Assembly (NCBI RefSeq): GCF_900105255.1
Contig: NZ_LT629763.1
Coordinates: forward strand, 558,001 to 622,000
DNA length: 64,000 bases
Direction: 5' to 3'
Origin: Halopseudomonas sabulinigri
GTDB taxonomy: Bacteria > Pseudomonadota > Gammaproteobacteria > Pseudomonadales > Pseudomonadaceae
Part shown: piece by piece, positions 18,542 to 27,443 of the stretch
Layout of the letters: each line of letters opens with the position of its first letter
Position numbering within the stretch: the first letter of the stretch is position 1
Made by a program: the position numbers and the translations under genes
Notes under the pieces: model-generated
Told to the model about the DNA's origin: nothing
The model's database searches: none
Seen by the model: only the letters and a program-made list of their open reading frames with translations

Positions 18542-20515
18542 TTAGCTGCCGATCACGCCGCCGTCTTCACGGGTAATCAATACGGTTGTTGAACGGGGGC
18601 GACTGCGGCCATCACTGGCGGGATAACTGATGCCGGGGTGCTGCACATTGATCCACATGGCGGTTTCATCCGGCGACCAGGTAATGCCGGTAATTTCGGC
18701 GCCCCAGGGCCCGACAAGAAAGCGCCGCACCTCGCGGGTCAGTGGGTCGGCACAGAGCATCTGATTGGAGCCGATTGTGCTCATGTAGGGCGCCGTTTCG
18801 TCGGCGTCGGTGAGTATCCACAGGCGTCCTGCGCTGTCAAAGGCCATGCCGTCTGGCGAAGAGAACAGGTCTCCGCTGATGTTGCCCACCCGGTTGGTGG
18901 GAATACTTTGCTCGGCATTCTGCCGTTCACCGGCTATGACAAAGATATCCCACTCAAACTCCTCGGCGGTCGGGTTCGCGCCTGCTTCTCGCCAACGCAG
19001 GATCTGCCCGTGCACGTTCTCTGCTCGCGGGTTCGCGGCGTCGGTCGGCTGTACTCTGCCACGGTCGGTGTTGTTGGTCAGCGAGACATAGGCTTCGCGG
19101 GTCTGCGGATGCACCGCGACCCATTCCGGGCGGTCCATTGGCGTCGCGCCTGCGGCGTCGGCGGCGCCGCGTGAGTTGAGCAATACCGCTTGCTGATCAG
19201 CAAATCCGTCTTGTGTGGTCAGCCCCGGCTCACCAAAGCGCAGTGGCAGCCAACGGCCGCTGCCATCAGCGTTGAATTGAGCGGCGTAAAGCGTACCACT
19301 GTCCAGCACGCTGGCGTTGTGTTCAGGTTCATCCGGGCGATAAGCCCCGGCGGGTACAAACTTGTACACGTATTCACCGCGAGCATCATCGCCAGAGTAA
19401 AACGCCATCCGACCATCGTCGCCCAGCGAACACACGGCGCATTCACGGCCCAGACGCCCCATTGCCGTTCGCTTGGTGGGCGTACTGCCCGGCGCAAAGG
19501 GATCCAGCTCAACCACCCAGCCAAACCGATTGGGCTCGTTCACATGCCCCAGATGAGGCTGATCGGCTTGCGGCGTCGCATTGAAGCGTGGCTCTGCAGA
19601 CTCCCAGGCGTAGTAGCGACTGCTGCCACCCAGTCCGATGCCGTAACGTTGGTGCTCTGGCCGCCGGGCGTAGTCCTGCTCGTCCCGGTTCACAAAATAG
19701 TTGTGGAAGTTCTCTTCGCAGGCCAGGTAGGTGCCCCAGGGCGTGACACCCATCGAGCAATTATTGAGGGTGCCAAGAATCTCGTCGCCGTCGGGGTTGC
19801 TGGCGGTCTTCATGCGCGGGTCACCGGCCAGCGGCCCGCTGATGCGAAAGGGAGTGAAGCCCGTGACGCGGCGATTGAAGGGTGATTTTGCTACGCGTTG
19901 CCATTGGCCGTCAGGGTCCTTGGCAATTTCGATCACACTCAGGCCGTGCGCCGCCAACTCCTTGTGTACCTGTTCGGCAGGGCGCGTGCGGGTGCCGTTC
20001 GGGCCATCAACGAAGGTCATTCCGCCGGTGTGCAGGGTCGGGTTTACATATTCGTGGTTGATTACCAACAGGCCGTGCCGGTTGGGGTTCTCGGCAAAGG
20101 GGAAAAAGTGCATGCCGTCGTGATTGTCGCCGGCTTGCAGCAATTGGTCTTGCCAGCTGTTGCTGGCGTCATCGCGCCAGGCGGGGGCCTCCGGCATGAC
20201 CGCGTCGCCCCAGCTGAAAAACGGCTGAGCTCGGTAGCCCGGCGGCACCCTCACTGAATCGAAAGAAGATGAGGAAATTATTTCAACTGATTGAAAATTA
20301 AGAAGTGTGCTCTTTCTATTAGTGGCTGAGACGGCTTTCGCTAGCGGGCTGAGCAGCGCTGGAAAAAGGCCACACAGGGCTAACGCTGCGCCGCCCTTGA
20401 GCAGGCTTCTTCTACTTTGGCTGATGACCTGATCAAGGCTCGGTTGCTGACTTGGGTTGATAATCCGATCATCCAGCGACTCTAGCGCGTGATGAAACTG
20501 CTGATCCTGCTTCAT
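18542..20515 (-). CDS. phoX: Tat-exported PhoX-family phosphatase
   Basis: 657-residue alkaline phosphatase of the PhoX/DUF839 family, a Ca/Fe metalloenzyme with a beta-propeller that removes phosphate from many monoesters in the periplasm. A twin-arginine signal is seen (SRRSLLK, Arg35-Arg36, then a hydrophobic stretch to about residue 60). Family segments include NHEYVNPTLH, GTLNNCSMGVTPWGTYLACEEN and FSSPDGMAFDSAGRLWI. The start MKQDQQFHHALESLDD overlaps the tonB stop by four bases (ATGA), so it is the last gene of the phytase operon. Upstream in-frame codons belong to tonB. Not PhoA or PhoD by sequence. Confidence 0.92.
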   Translation of the reverse strand: MKQDQQFHHALESLDDRIINPSQQPSLDQVISQSRRSLLKGGAALALCGLFPALLSPLAKAVSATNRKSTLLNFQSVEIISSSSFDSVRVPPGYRAQPFFSWGDAVMPEAPAWRDDASNSWQDQLLQAGDNHDGMHFFPFAENPNRHGLLVINHEYVNPTLHTGGMTFVDGPNGTRTRPAEQVHKELAAHGLSVIEIAKDPDGQWQRVAKSPFNRRVTGFTPFRISGPLAGDPRMKTASNPDGDEILGTLNNCSMGVTPWGTYLACEENFHNYFVNRDEQDYARRPEHQRYGIGLGGSSRYYAWESAEPRFNATPQADQPHLGHVNEPNRFGWVVELDPFAPGSTPTKRTAMGRLGRECAVCSLGDDGRMAFYSGDDARGEYVYKFVPAGAYRPDEPEHNASVLDSGTLYAAQFNADGSGRWLPLRFGEPGLTTQDGFADQQAVLLNSRGAADAAGATPMDRPEWVAVHPQTREAYVSLTNNTDRGRVQPTDAANPRAENVHGQILRWREAGANPTAEEFEWDIFVIAGERQNAEQSIPTNRVGNISGDLFSSPDGMAFDSAGRLWILTDADETAPYMSTIGSNQMLCADPLTREVRRFLVGPWGAEITGITWSPDETAMWINVQHPGISYPASDGRSRPRSTTVLITREDGGVIGS

Positions 20516-21369
20516 GGTCGACTCACTGTTTCCAGGCGATAACGGAAGGTATTGCGGACGCCGGGGACGGCGACTGGCTGTCCGTTGATCATCCGGGGTT
20601 GATAGACAAAATCCTTGGCTGCGGCCAAGGAGGGGCGCACGAAGATCTGTTCTTCGCAGGCACCGGGCACGATTTGCGGGTCGCTTACCCGGCCATCGGG
20701 CAACACCGTGTACTCGACCGTGCAATCTCCCTCCAGACGCCGGCTGAGCGCGCGTCTCGGGTAATCCGGTGCGGCCTTGGTGAGCGGTGTGTAACTACTC
20801 ACATCCGCCGCTTTGGCGGCCGCCGCCGCGGCGCGCTGCCGGGCTGCTTCGCGCTCGGCGGCTTGTTGCCGCGCCTGGGCTAGCGCCTCGGCCGCCTGGT
20901 GAGCCTGGGCTGCCGCCTCTTGCTGCTGCGCCAGCTCGCGTTGCCGCTGCTGCTCGGCCTGCTTGCGCGCGATGGCCGTAGCGTCAGGCGGCGTGGCGAC
21001 CGACGTTTGCTGGCTGGGCGTTTTCGCCGGTGGTGCTGCGACGGGAGCCGTTACTGGCGGTGTCACGGGTTCAGATTCGGCTACAGGCTCCGGCACCGCG
21101 GCAGGCACAGCCTTGGGTTCCGGCTCAGGGCGCTCAGGCATCGGCGGTTGCGCGGCGGATGACGGCATGACCACCAGCTGCGTCTTGATGCTCCGGGCCG
21201 CCTCGGGCGGTGGCGGCGGTTGCGGCTGCCAGCCGAGGTAGATCAGTCCCGCGGCACTGGCGTGCAAGGTCAACGTGGCGATCAGCGGCAAGCACCAGAC
21301 ACGGGGACTGGATGACACCGCTCGCTCAGCCGTCAGCAGCGGGGCGTTCAGGGTGTTATCGGGCAACAT
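20512..21369 (-). CDS. tonB: Energy transducer TonB with TolA-like middle
   Basis: 285 residues. One membrane helix (about 25-47) contains His36, in the place of the TonB His20. A proline-rich stretch (50-120) is followed by a Gln/Ala/Arg/Glu-rich probable coiled coil (131-188) resembling TolA domain II. The C-terminus (199-280) is a TonB domain: APDYPRRALSRRLEGDCTVEY with DFVYQPRMINGQPVAVPGV. Cys216 and Cys238 could form a periplasmic disulfide. Nine bases separate it from exbD. It transmits energy from ExbBD to outer-membrane receptors, most likely the one in this operon. Confidence 0.9.
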   Translation of the reverse strand: MLPDNTLNAPLLTAERAVSSSPRVWCLPLIATLTLHASAAGLIYLGWQPQPPPPPEAARSIKTQLVVMPSSAAQPPMPERPEPEPKAVPAAVPEPVAESEPVTPPVTAPVAAPPAKTPSQQTSVATPPDATAIARKQAEQQRQRELAQQQEAAAQAHQAAEALAQARQQAAEREAARQRAAAAAAKAADVSSYTPLTKAAPDYPRRALSRRLEGDCTVEYTVLPDGRVSDPQIVPGACEEQIFVRPSLAAAKDFVYQPRMINGQPVAVPGVRNTFRYRLETVSRP

Positions 21370-21378
21370 GGCGTTCTC

Positions 21379-21816
21379 TCATGGTGCTTCAGTGATCAGG
21401 CCGAGACTGGTGACGCCAGCCTGTTGCAGTGCGGCCATGCCGGTGACCACCCGGCCATAGTCGACGCCGGCGTCGGCGCGAATCATCACCTGCGTATCGG
21501 GCTTGCGCTGCAGGAGCTCGCCAAGCGCTGTAGTCAGGCCTTCCGGTGCATTGGCGCTGTACTGGTAGCGTTCGGTTTGTACGCTGTCACCCTGGTTCCA
21601 GTGGTAGCGACCAGCGTTGTCGATAGACAGCGTCACTATCGAGGGCGCCTCGCCAGGTAGCGCCTCGCTGGCCACCTTGGGCAGCTCGATCTGCACGCCC
21701 TGCGTCAGCATGGGCGCGGTGACCATGAAAATAACCAGCAGCACCAGCATCACGTCGATGTAAGGCACCACGTTCATTTCGGCCTTGGGTTTACGTTTCA
21801 GGCGGGCAGGGCGCAT
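21379..21816 (-). CDS. exbD: ExbD/TolR-family motor subunit
   Basis: 145 residues with one N-terminal membrane helix, VVPYIDVMLVLLVIFMVTAP, in which Asp21 corresponds to the proton-path aspartate of ExbD (Asp25) and TolR (Asp23). The segment MLTQGVQIELPKVASEAL is closer to TolR than to E. coli ExbD. The periplasmic part reads as a normal family domain. Start and the exbB stop share ATGA. Its neighbour TonB, rather than TolA plus Pal, argues for an ExbD role; a TolR origin is likely. Confidence 0.88.
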   Translation of the reverse strand: MRPARLKRKPKAEMNVVPYIDVMLVLLVIFMVTAPMLTQGVQIELPKVASEALPGEAPSIVTLSIDNAGRYHWNQGDSVQTERYQYSANAPEGLTTALGELLQRKPDTQVMIRADAGVDYGRVVTGMAALQQAGVTSLGLITEAP

Positions 21817-22505
21817 CAGGCTGCCACCTGCGCCCGGTTGTGCACGCGGCGATGCAGAATCGCGCTGAACTCTTCGGCAAAGTTGTAGTACTGGCCCAGC
21901 AGACTCTCGCTCCGCGTGCTGAAGCGGTTATAGGCCACCACGGCGGGAATCGCGGCGAACAAACCGATGGCCGTGGCGATCAGGGCCTCGGCAATGCCCG
22001 GTGCCACTGTGGCCAGCGTGGCCTGCTGCACCTGCGACAGGCCGATGAAGGAATTCATGATGCCCCAGACGGTGCCAAACAGACCGACATAGGGACTGAC
22101 CGAACCAACGGTCGCGAGGAACGGCAGGTGCTGCTCCAGCCGTTCTTCCTCACGGGCGATGGCCACGCGCATGGCGCGCTGCACGCCCTGCATGACCGCG
22201 TCGGGGTCGCCCTGGTTGTGACGATTCAGTTGGGCAAACTCGCCATAGCCTGCGCGGAATATCTGTTCAACGCCGGCACGGTCCTGGCTGCTGCTGTACA
22301 ACTGGCTCAGCTCCAGACCAGACCAGAACTGATCTTCGAATGCCTTGAGGGCGCGCTTGGCCTGGTTGAACAGGTTGCTGCGCTGGGCAATCAAAAACCA
22401 GGTGGCCAGTGATGCCAGCAGCAGAATCAGCATGACGCCCTTTACCAGTACGCTGGCTTCGAGCACCAGTGACCAGATGGTGTGTGTTTGAGTGGTAGGT
22501 ACCAT
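21816..22505 (-). CDS. exbB: ExbB/TolQ-family motor subunit
   Basis: 229 residues with three membrane helices (about 10-40, 130-160, 170-195). [22 protein letters not shown] and [15 protein letters not shown] match the TolQ pattern more than ExbB. The conserved [13 protein letters not shown] and [19 protein letters not shown] helices line the proton path. GAGGAACCT precedes the ATG. With ExbD it forms the stator that powers TonB. Encoded between the phytase and exbD. Confidence 0.9.
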   Translation of the reverse strand: MVPTTQTHTIWSLVLEASVLVKGVMLILLLASLATWFLIAQRSNLFNQAKRALKAFEDQFWSGLELSQLYSSSQDRAGVEQIFRAGYGEFAQLNRHNQGDPDAVMQGVQRAMRVAIAREEERLEQHLPFLATVGSVSPYVGLFGTVWGIMNSFIGLSQVQQATLATVAPGIAEALIATAIGLFAAIPAVVAYNRFSTRSESLLGQYYNFAEEFSAILHRRVHNRAQVAA

Positions 22506-22518
22506 AGGTTCCTCGCTG

Positions 22519-22539
22519 GCGGGCCGTTAGCGGGCCCGC
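22519..22539 (-). promoter_or_regulatory. GC-rich hairpin between phytase and exbB
   Basis: Perfect seven-base stem GCGGGCC/GGCCCGC with a seven-base loop, placed 14 bases before exbB in the 82-base spacer. No T tract follows, so a partial attenuator or an RNA-stability element is more likely than a terminator. Confidence 0.35.
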
Positions 22540-22587
22540 TTGTGTATTGGATGACAAAAAGATGCAGGTTTGATGACGGCGGTGATA

Positions 22588-24549
22588 TCAGGGCAGCTTT
22601 AGCGCATCGGCGATCTGTTCCCAGGCCACCAACTTGAAGTTCTGCCTGCCCTGCGGCATGCGCTTGCGACCGTCCTGTACTACCAGCATGCCGCTGGCCC
22701 AGATCCCACCAAAATCAACCGAACTGACTTCCAGCCCATCGGTTTCGGAAACGCCGTCGATGCCGGCGGCGGTATTGATGCCAATCCGGAATGCGCCGCG
22801 CAGTTGGTAGGGCGGTTCGGCATCGAGCACCAGATAGCTGTCGTTGCCCTGGCTCGAAATCACCAGATATGGCTGCTCGGCCTGATACACCGCCAGACCC
22901 TCGACATCGGCGTGCAACGGGCCTTCGGCGCGGATAACTTCAACCAGCTCGCCGCTAGCGGCTGGATCGCTACTCAGCGCCCAGACGGCAACGCCTTCTT
23001 CACCAATAAACAGACGTTGGCGTGCGTCATCCGCTACGCAGCCTTCCGGCTGGGTTTGCGTGCTGAATTCGCGCACCAGGCTGCCCTTGACGCTGCCCTG
23101 ATCGTCTTCCAGGCGGTATTGCAGGAAGCGGCCGCTCTTGTCGTTGGCAATGGCGTAGATATCGCCGCGCGGGCCTTTCGCCATGCACAGGCCATAAATA
23201 TCGTCGAGGGGCAGGGCTATGCCTCCCAGGCCTGTCACTTCGCCGTTGACGGGGTCGATCGCGAACAGCTCCAGGCTGTTAGTGTCACGGTTGCTGGCAA
23301 CCGCGATATCCGCTGGTTTGCCGGCCAGGGTGAATCCACTGCGCACATCGACATTGTTGATGCGCCCGACCGGCAGGTATTGCAGCTGCTCACCCGTAAG
23401 GTCGTACACGCCCAGGCCGCCGCGTTTGTCGGTGCCGAGGATGCGTGACTGGCTGGCATCGACGGGGTTGACCCAGATCGCCGGGTCATCCGCTGCATCG
23501 CCGCCGTGCGGTACTGGTGTGGTCTGCGCCTGCGCGGGCACCTCCACCAGAGCCGCAGCTGTGGTGGGGCTGTCGCCGCCAGGCAGCTCGGCCATGCGCA
23601 ACGCTTGATCCGTGGCATCCGCTATCAGCAGCTCCAGTGCCGCGCCACTGCGGCTATACAGGCGCTCGGCGGCCTGTACAGCCGGTAAGGTCAGGGCGCT
23701 GTCGGCAGCCCAGCCATCGGCGAGTGCGCGGTAGCGATACAGCGCTGCGTTGCCATCGACCGCCAGTACCCCGTCGGTGCTCGCCGCCAGGCCTTGGGGG
23801 CTGTCCTGCAATTGGCCGTAAGGCGTGAGCAGATCGACCATCTCACGTTCGCCGTTGGTTTCAGGGTTGGCCGGGTAGGCCCAGATGCCAATGTCTTCTT
23901 CGCTGATGAACAGCGTCTGCAGCGCATCATTGACGGCGCAGTACTTGGCGCCCACCGGCAGATGGAGGTCTCGCATCAGCCTGGGTTCAGTCAGCTGTTG
24001 CTGCTGCTCCGCCAGTAGCCATTGCTGACCCAGGCCTTCTTCGCCAATCAGAAACAGGTACAGGTAGTCGTGTGGGTCGCGGTAGAAGCACAGGCTTTCA
24101 ATCGGGTAGTTGGCGGCTGGCAGCCAGCTCGGCTTGGTGAAAGCTCGCTGCGCGCTATTCCAGTTCAGCAGCAGGGTCTGGTCGCGTACCTCGTCCAACG
24201 TGGCGCTGAGTATGTTGTCACCCAGTGGCCGCGCATCCAGAGCGGAAAAGCGACCCTGGTAGGGCTGGCTGACCGCGTCGCCGGCAGCATTGAGCAGCCA
24301 AAGGCCGCTAGCTCCCACGGCGACCCGGTCGACCTTGGCGTTGTTGCCCTTGGGCAGCAGCGCCCAGCTATCAACAGGGCGGGGCGGCTGCTCGCTGGAC
24401 CAGATGGACAGCGAAAGATTGGTCGCGCTCGTTGCTTGAGCAGGAGCGGCCGCGCTGGATAATGGCTGCGCCGCGTCGTTATCGCCGCAGCCGCTCAAGG
24501 CTAAACAGGCCGGCAGCAGGGCGCCGGCGATCAAAAGTGTCAATCGCAT
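22588..24549 (-). CDS. Two-domain beta-propeller phytase lipoprotein
   Basis: 653 residues. A lipoprotein signal ends in LALSGC (Cys21 lipidated). Residues 345-650 form a full beta-propeller (3-)phytase domain with the family signature DDPAIWVNP (from 354), LGTDKRGGLGVYDL, NNVDVRSGF, GLCMAKGPRGDIYAIANDKSGRF, HADVEGLAVY and QGNDSY, whose acidic residues bind Ca. Residues 45-335 look like a diverged propeller with repeats such as YLYLFLIGEEGLGQQW and TLFISEEDIGIW, but without the DDPAIW motif; tandem phytases with an incomplete first domain are known. It would cleave phytate to lower inositol phosphates at the cell envelope. Confidence 0.92.
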   Translation of the reverse strand: MRLTLLIAGALLPACLALSGCGDNDAAQPLSSAAAPAQATSATNLSLSIWSSEQPPRPVDSWALLPKGNNAKVDRVAVGASGLWLLNAAGDAVSQPYQGRFSALDARPLGDNILSATLDEVRDQTLLLNWNSAQRAFTKPSWLPAANYPIESLCFYRDPHDYLYLFLIGEEGLGQQWLLAEQQQQLTEPRLMRDLHLPVGAKYCAVNDALQTLFISEEDIGIWAYPANPETNGEREMVDLLTPYGQLQDSPQGLAASTDGVLAVDGNAALYRYRALADGWAADSALTLPAVQAAERLYSRSGAALELLIADATDQALRMAELPGGDSPTTAAALVEVPAQAQTTPVPHGGDAADDPAIWVNPVDASQSRILGTDKRGGLGVYDLTGEQLQYLPVGRINNVDVRSGFTLAGKPADIAVASNRDTNSLELFAIDPVNGEVTGLGGIALPLDDIYGLCMAKGPRGDIYAIANDKSGRFLQYRLEDDQGSVKGSLVREFSTQTQPEGCVADDARQRLFIGEEGVAVWALSSDPAASGELVEVIRAEGPLHADVEGLAVYQAEQPYLVISSQGNDSYLVLDAEPPYQLRGAFRIGINTAAGIDGVSETDGLEVSSVDFGGIWASGMLVVQDGRKRMPQGRQNFKLVAWEQIADALKLP

Positions 24550-24600
24550 TCAGGTTCTCGCATCAAATCGGTAAGCCGGGCGCGGTGGCGCCCGCAGGAT

Positions 24601-27111
24601 TCAAAAGTGGGTCAACGACAGGCCTACCTTGTAGGTCGGGCCGTACTCTTCGTACTGGGCGTTGTAATCACGTTCGCCGGTGTAGACGTAGTAGCTCTCG
24701 TCGGTAATGTTTTGCGCCTCGGCAAACAGTTGCAGATGCTCGGTGAGGTTGTAATGCGCGCTCAGGTCGATAAACAGTTGATCGTCCACGCGATAGTCGT
24801 AGCGCTTGTCGAGCACATCGCCCACTTCGCTGAGATAGTCGGACTGATAGTTGGCCGCAATGCGCATGCCGAACCTGCTGTTTTCCCACCCCAGGGTCAG
24901 GTTACCGGTGGTGTCGGACTGACCGGGCAGGCTGATGCTGCGTTTGGCGCGCGTGCCGCTGTTGGTGTCGAACTGTTCGATATCGGCGTCGGATTTACTG
25001 AAGGTACCGTTGGCGCTCATCAGTAAGCCGTTCCAGGGCGACGGCAGCCAGCTGAACTGCTGCGAATACGCCAGTTCCAGGCCGTAGACACTGGCCTGGT
25101 CGCCGTTAACGTAGGTGTAGGCCTCATCGAACGCGGCGTATTCGGCGGTGCCCGCGAGATTGGCGTTGTAGACGAAGTTTTCGATGTCTTTGTAGAACAC
25201 AAAGGCAGACACCGCTCCAGCCTTGCCCATGTAATGCTCTATACCGATATCAAGGTTGCTCGACTCCAGCGCCTTGAGTTGCGGATTACCGAACTCGGCT
25301 TCGTCACCGTCAATAACAAACCCCGGAAACAGTTGGCCAAAGGTCGGCCGCACCACGGTATTGGTCCAGGCGGCGCGCATTTGGCTGTTGCTGCCGAGCT
25401 GATAGATGGCGTGCAGGCCTGGCAACCAGTGGTGGTAGTCGTTGCGTTCGTCAACGGCTTCAAAAGCACCTTCATTCAGGCCGGTGCCCTTGGCTTTCAG
25501 GCGCGTGCCCTCGTAACGCAGGCCAGCAATGATGCGCAGGTCGTCGATATCGACGGTGTTCATCATGTAGGCAGCGTTGATGTTCTCCTGGATCTCGAAG
25601 TCATTGATCCGCGATTGCTCGTCATCATAGAAGTCAGCGGCGTCCAGCCCGGCCATCAGGCGCTCCAAAGCGCTGGCGGAGATCTGCGGGCCGAGACTAC
25701 CGTTGCCGTTAATAAAGTTGGCCATGTTCAGCTGGGCATCGGTGAAGCCATAGCTATCCAGGTCTTCATAGGCCCAGACTTCAAGGTCGTTATCCTTGGT
25801 GCGCGTGCTGAATTTGGTGCCGAATTTGATCTGGGACGGTAGCCCCTGCCAGAAGTAGTCTCGGGCCAAGTCAACGCGGATATTCTGTTCGGTATCGGTG
25901 GTGAGCTGTTTCTCGCGTTCGATTTCATCCAGGGTAAAGTTGCTCGCCTGGTAAAAAGCATCGTTGATTTGGAGGTTGGGCTCCTTGCTGCTGTCGTACC
26001 CGGCGTCGATGAAATCATCGTTACCCGCAAAGCTGGCGCCGGGGATGTGCAGCGGGCTGTCTTCGCTGGCTTCGCTATAGCCATATTGACTGCTGAGGGT
26101 CCAGTCACCCAGGCGTCGCTCGCCGCCCAGAACCAGGCTTTTGACTTCCTGGGTTTCCGAGCGATCCTTGATTTCGCGGGTACCTTCAGCATCGCCGCGC
26201 TCGCCGGGCAATTGCGCGTCGGCAAACTCGATCACGTTGGCCTGCCGCGTTTCGCTGTCCTGGTAGCGGCTGTAGAGGGTGCGCAGATACAGCTCGGTGT
26301 CGTCATCGGGGCGGTAATCGAAGTTCAGACCGGCGCCGGTGCGCTCACGCTCAATGTCGTAGCGCCGCTCTTCCAGCTCCTCCAGCCGGGCACCTGCGGC
26401 ATCGTCAAAGTCCCAGGCGCCACCCGTTTCGACGTTGTCTGAACCAAAGCTGCGGTTCTCCCAGCTGAGGGCGGCGGCTACGGCGAAATTGTCGACCCCT
26501 TGGCCCAGGCTGAAACGATTGCTGAGCGCGCCAGAGACCTTGGGGCTGGTATCACCGGTGTTGTCGTCATAACTGGCTTCGCTGGTCACGCTGTAAAAGG
26601 CCGCCGGGTGGTCGAAGCCCGATAGGCTTTCTACCTCGACGGTGCCGCCCAGGGAGTTGGCATCCATATCGGGAGTGAGCGTCTTGACCACGGATAGTGA
26701 CTGGATCAGCTCGCTGGGCAATACATCCATGGCCACCGCGCGGCGGTCATCCTCCGGCGCGGGTACCAGGGTACCGTTGATGGTAACCGAGTTGAGGTCG
26801 GCGCCCAGGCCGCGCACCCGTACAAACCGGCCTTCACCCTGATCGCGCTCTACCGAGACCCCAGGCACGCGCTGCAGCGCTTCAGCGGCGTTGTCGTCAG
26901 GTAACTGCCCAATGGCATCCGCGTGCACCACGCTCTCTACACTGTCGGACAGACGCTGCTCTTCCAGCGCTTGCTGCATCTGCGCCGCCTGGCCAATGAC
27001 GTTGACCACTTCGGGTTGCGATTGTGCTGCGGCGTAACTGGCGCCGGCAATCGACAGTGCCAATGCACTGCAACGAAAACCGGCACGAAACAAGGAATGG
27101 GTGACTGACAT
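24601..27111 (-). CDS. TonB-dependent receptor (TonB-Xanth-Caul type)
   Basis: 836-residue outer-membrane receptor. Signal peptide to about residue 30 (SIAGASYAAAQ). A TonB-box-like PEVVNVIG follows, then a plug domain with LSDSVESVVHADAIGQLPDD, NAAEALQRVPGVSVERDQGE and VTINGT, the pattern of the TonB-Xanth-Caul receptor subfamily, which often takes up organic substrates rather than siderophores. The beta-barrel runs to the final aromatic Phe. First gene of the operon with phytase, exbB, exbD, tonB and phoX; inositol phosphates or their metal complexes are the inferred ligand. Confidence 0.93.
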   Translation of the reverse strand: MSVTHSLFRAGFRCSALALSIAGASYAAAQSQPEVVNVIGQAAQMQQALEEQRLSDSVESVVHADAIGQLPDDNAAEALQRVPGVSVERDQGEGRFVRVRGLGADLNSVTINGTLVPAPEDDRRAVAMDVLPSELIQSLSVVKTLTPDMDANSLGGTVEVESLSGFDHPAAFYSVTSEASYDDNTGDTSPKVSGALSNRFSLGQGVDNFAVAAALSWENRSFGSDNVETGGAWDFDDAAGARLEELEERRYDIERERTGAGLNFDYRPDDDTELYLRTLYSRYQDSETRQANVIEFADAQLPGERGDAEGTREIKDRSETQEVKSLVLGGERRLGDWTLSSQYGYSEASEDSPLHIPGASFAGNDDFIDAGYDSSKEPNLQINDAFYQASNFTLDEIEREKQLTTDTEQNIRVDLARDYFWQGLPSQIKFGTKFSTRTKDNDLEVWAYEDLDSYGFTDAQLNMANFINGNGSLGPQISASALERLMAGLDAADFYDDEQSRINDFEIQENINAAYMMNTVDIDDLRIIAGLRYEGTRLKAKGTGLNEGAFEAVDERNDYHHWLPGLHAIYQLGSNSQMRAAWTNTVVRPTFGQLFPGFVIDGDEAEFGNPQLKALESSNLDIGIEHYMGKAGAVSAFVFYKDIENFVYNANLAGTAEYAAFDEAYTYVNGDQASVYGLELAYSQQFSWLPSPWNGLLMSANGTFSKSDADIEQFDTNSGTRAKRSISLPGQSDTTGNLTLGWENSRFGMRIAANYQSDYLSEVGDVLDKRYDYRVDDQLFIDLSAHYNLTEHLQLFAEAQNITDESYYVYTGERDYNAQYEEYGPTYKVGLSLTHF

Positions 27112-27443
27112 CTACAAAGTCCTCTGTTGGCGAGTGGGCATCTACCCTGATCTGGGGAGGACCTTAGGCTGGCTTTGTGTCTGTTCTGTGACATCCATCC
27201 GCTGCAGCCGCAAGGATCGCGGTTTTTACGTGAACATCAGCGCAGGTTGAGCTATTAACACCCCCATTCGCGCTGCTTGGCTGGCTTGAAACGCCGTGTT
27301 TATGGCCCGTTACCAATTCTGGACGAGCAATATCCAGCCGTCGCCGCATTCAGGCTGAGCTGAAATGACCCCCGGCGCTGAAACCTCGCTGTCATGTTCT
27401 TCTGCTGAGCTTGCCTGCAGTTACCCCAAGGAACGCTGGCCCT
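27112..27443. other. Divergent spacer between receptor operon and GGDEF gene
   Basis: About 330 bases without a gene that I can support. Apart from the candidate Pho box, I see no Fur-type 19-base palindrome and no strong sigma-70 hexamer pair. Short open frames here lack ribosome sites and family resemblance. Confidence 0.5.
27177..27194 (-). promoter_or_regulatory. Candidate Pho box before the receptor operon
   Basis: Read on the minus strand, ATGTCACAGAACAGACAC matches the Pho-box consensus (two CTGTCA-type repeats 11 bases apart) at 13 of 18 positions by my count. The first repeat is good and the second is degraded. Ten bases further a weak -10 (TAAGGT) appears, the usual Pho-promoter spacing, about 50 bases before the start codon. 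Control by PhoB would make sense for phytase and PhoX. Confidence 0.35.
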
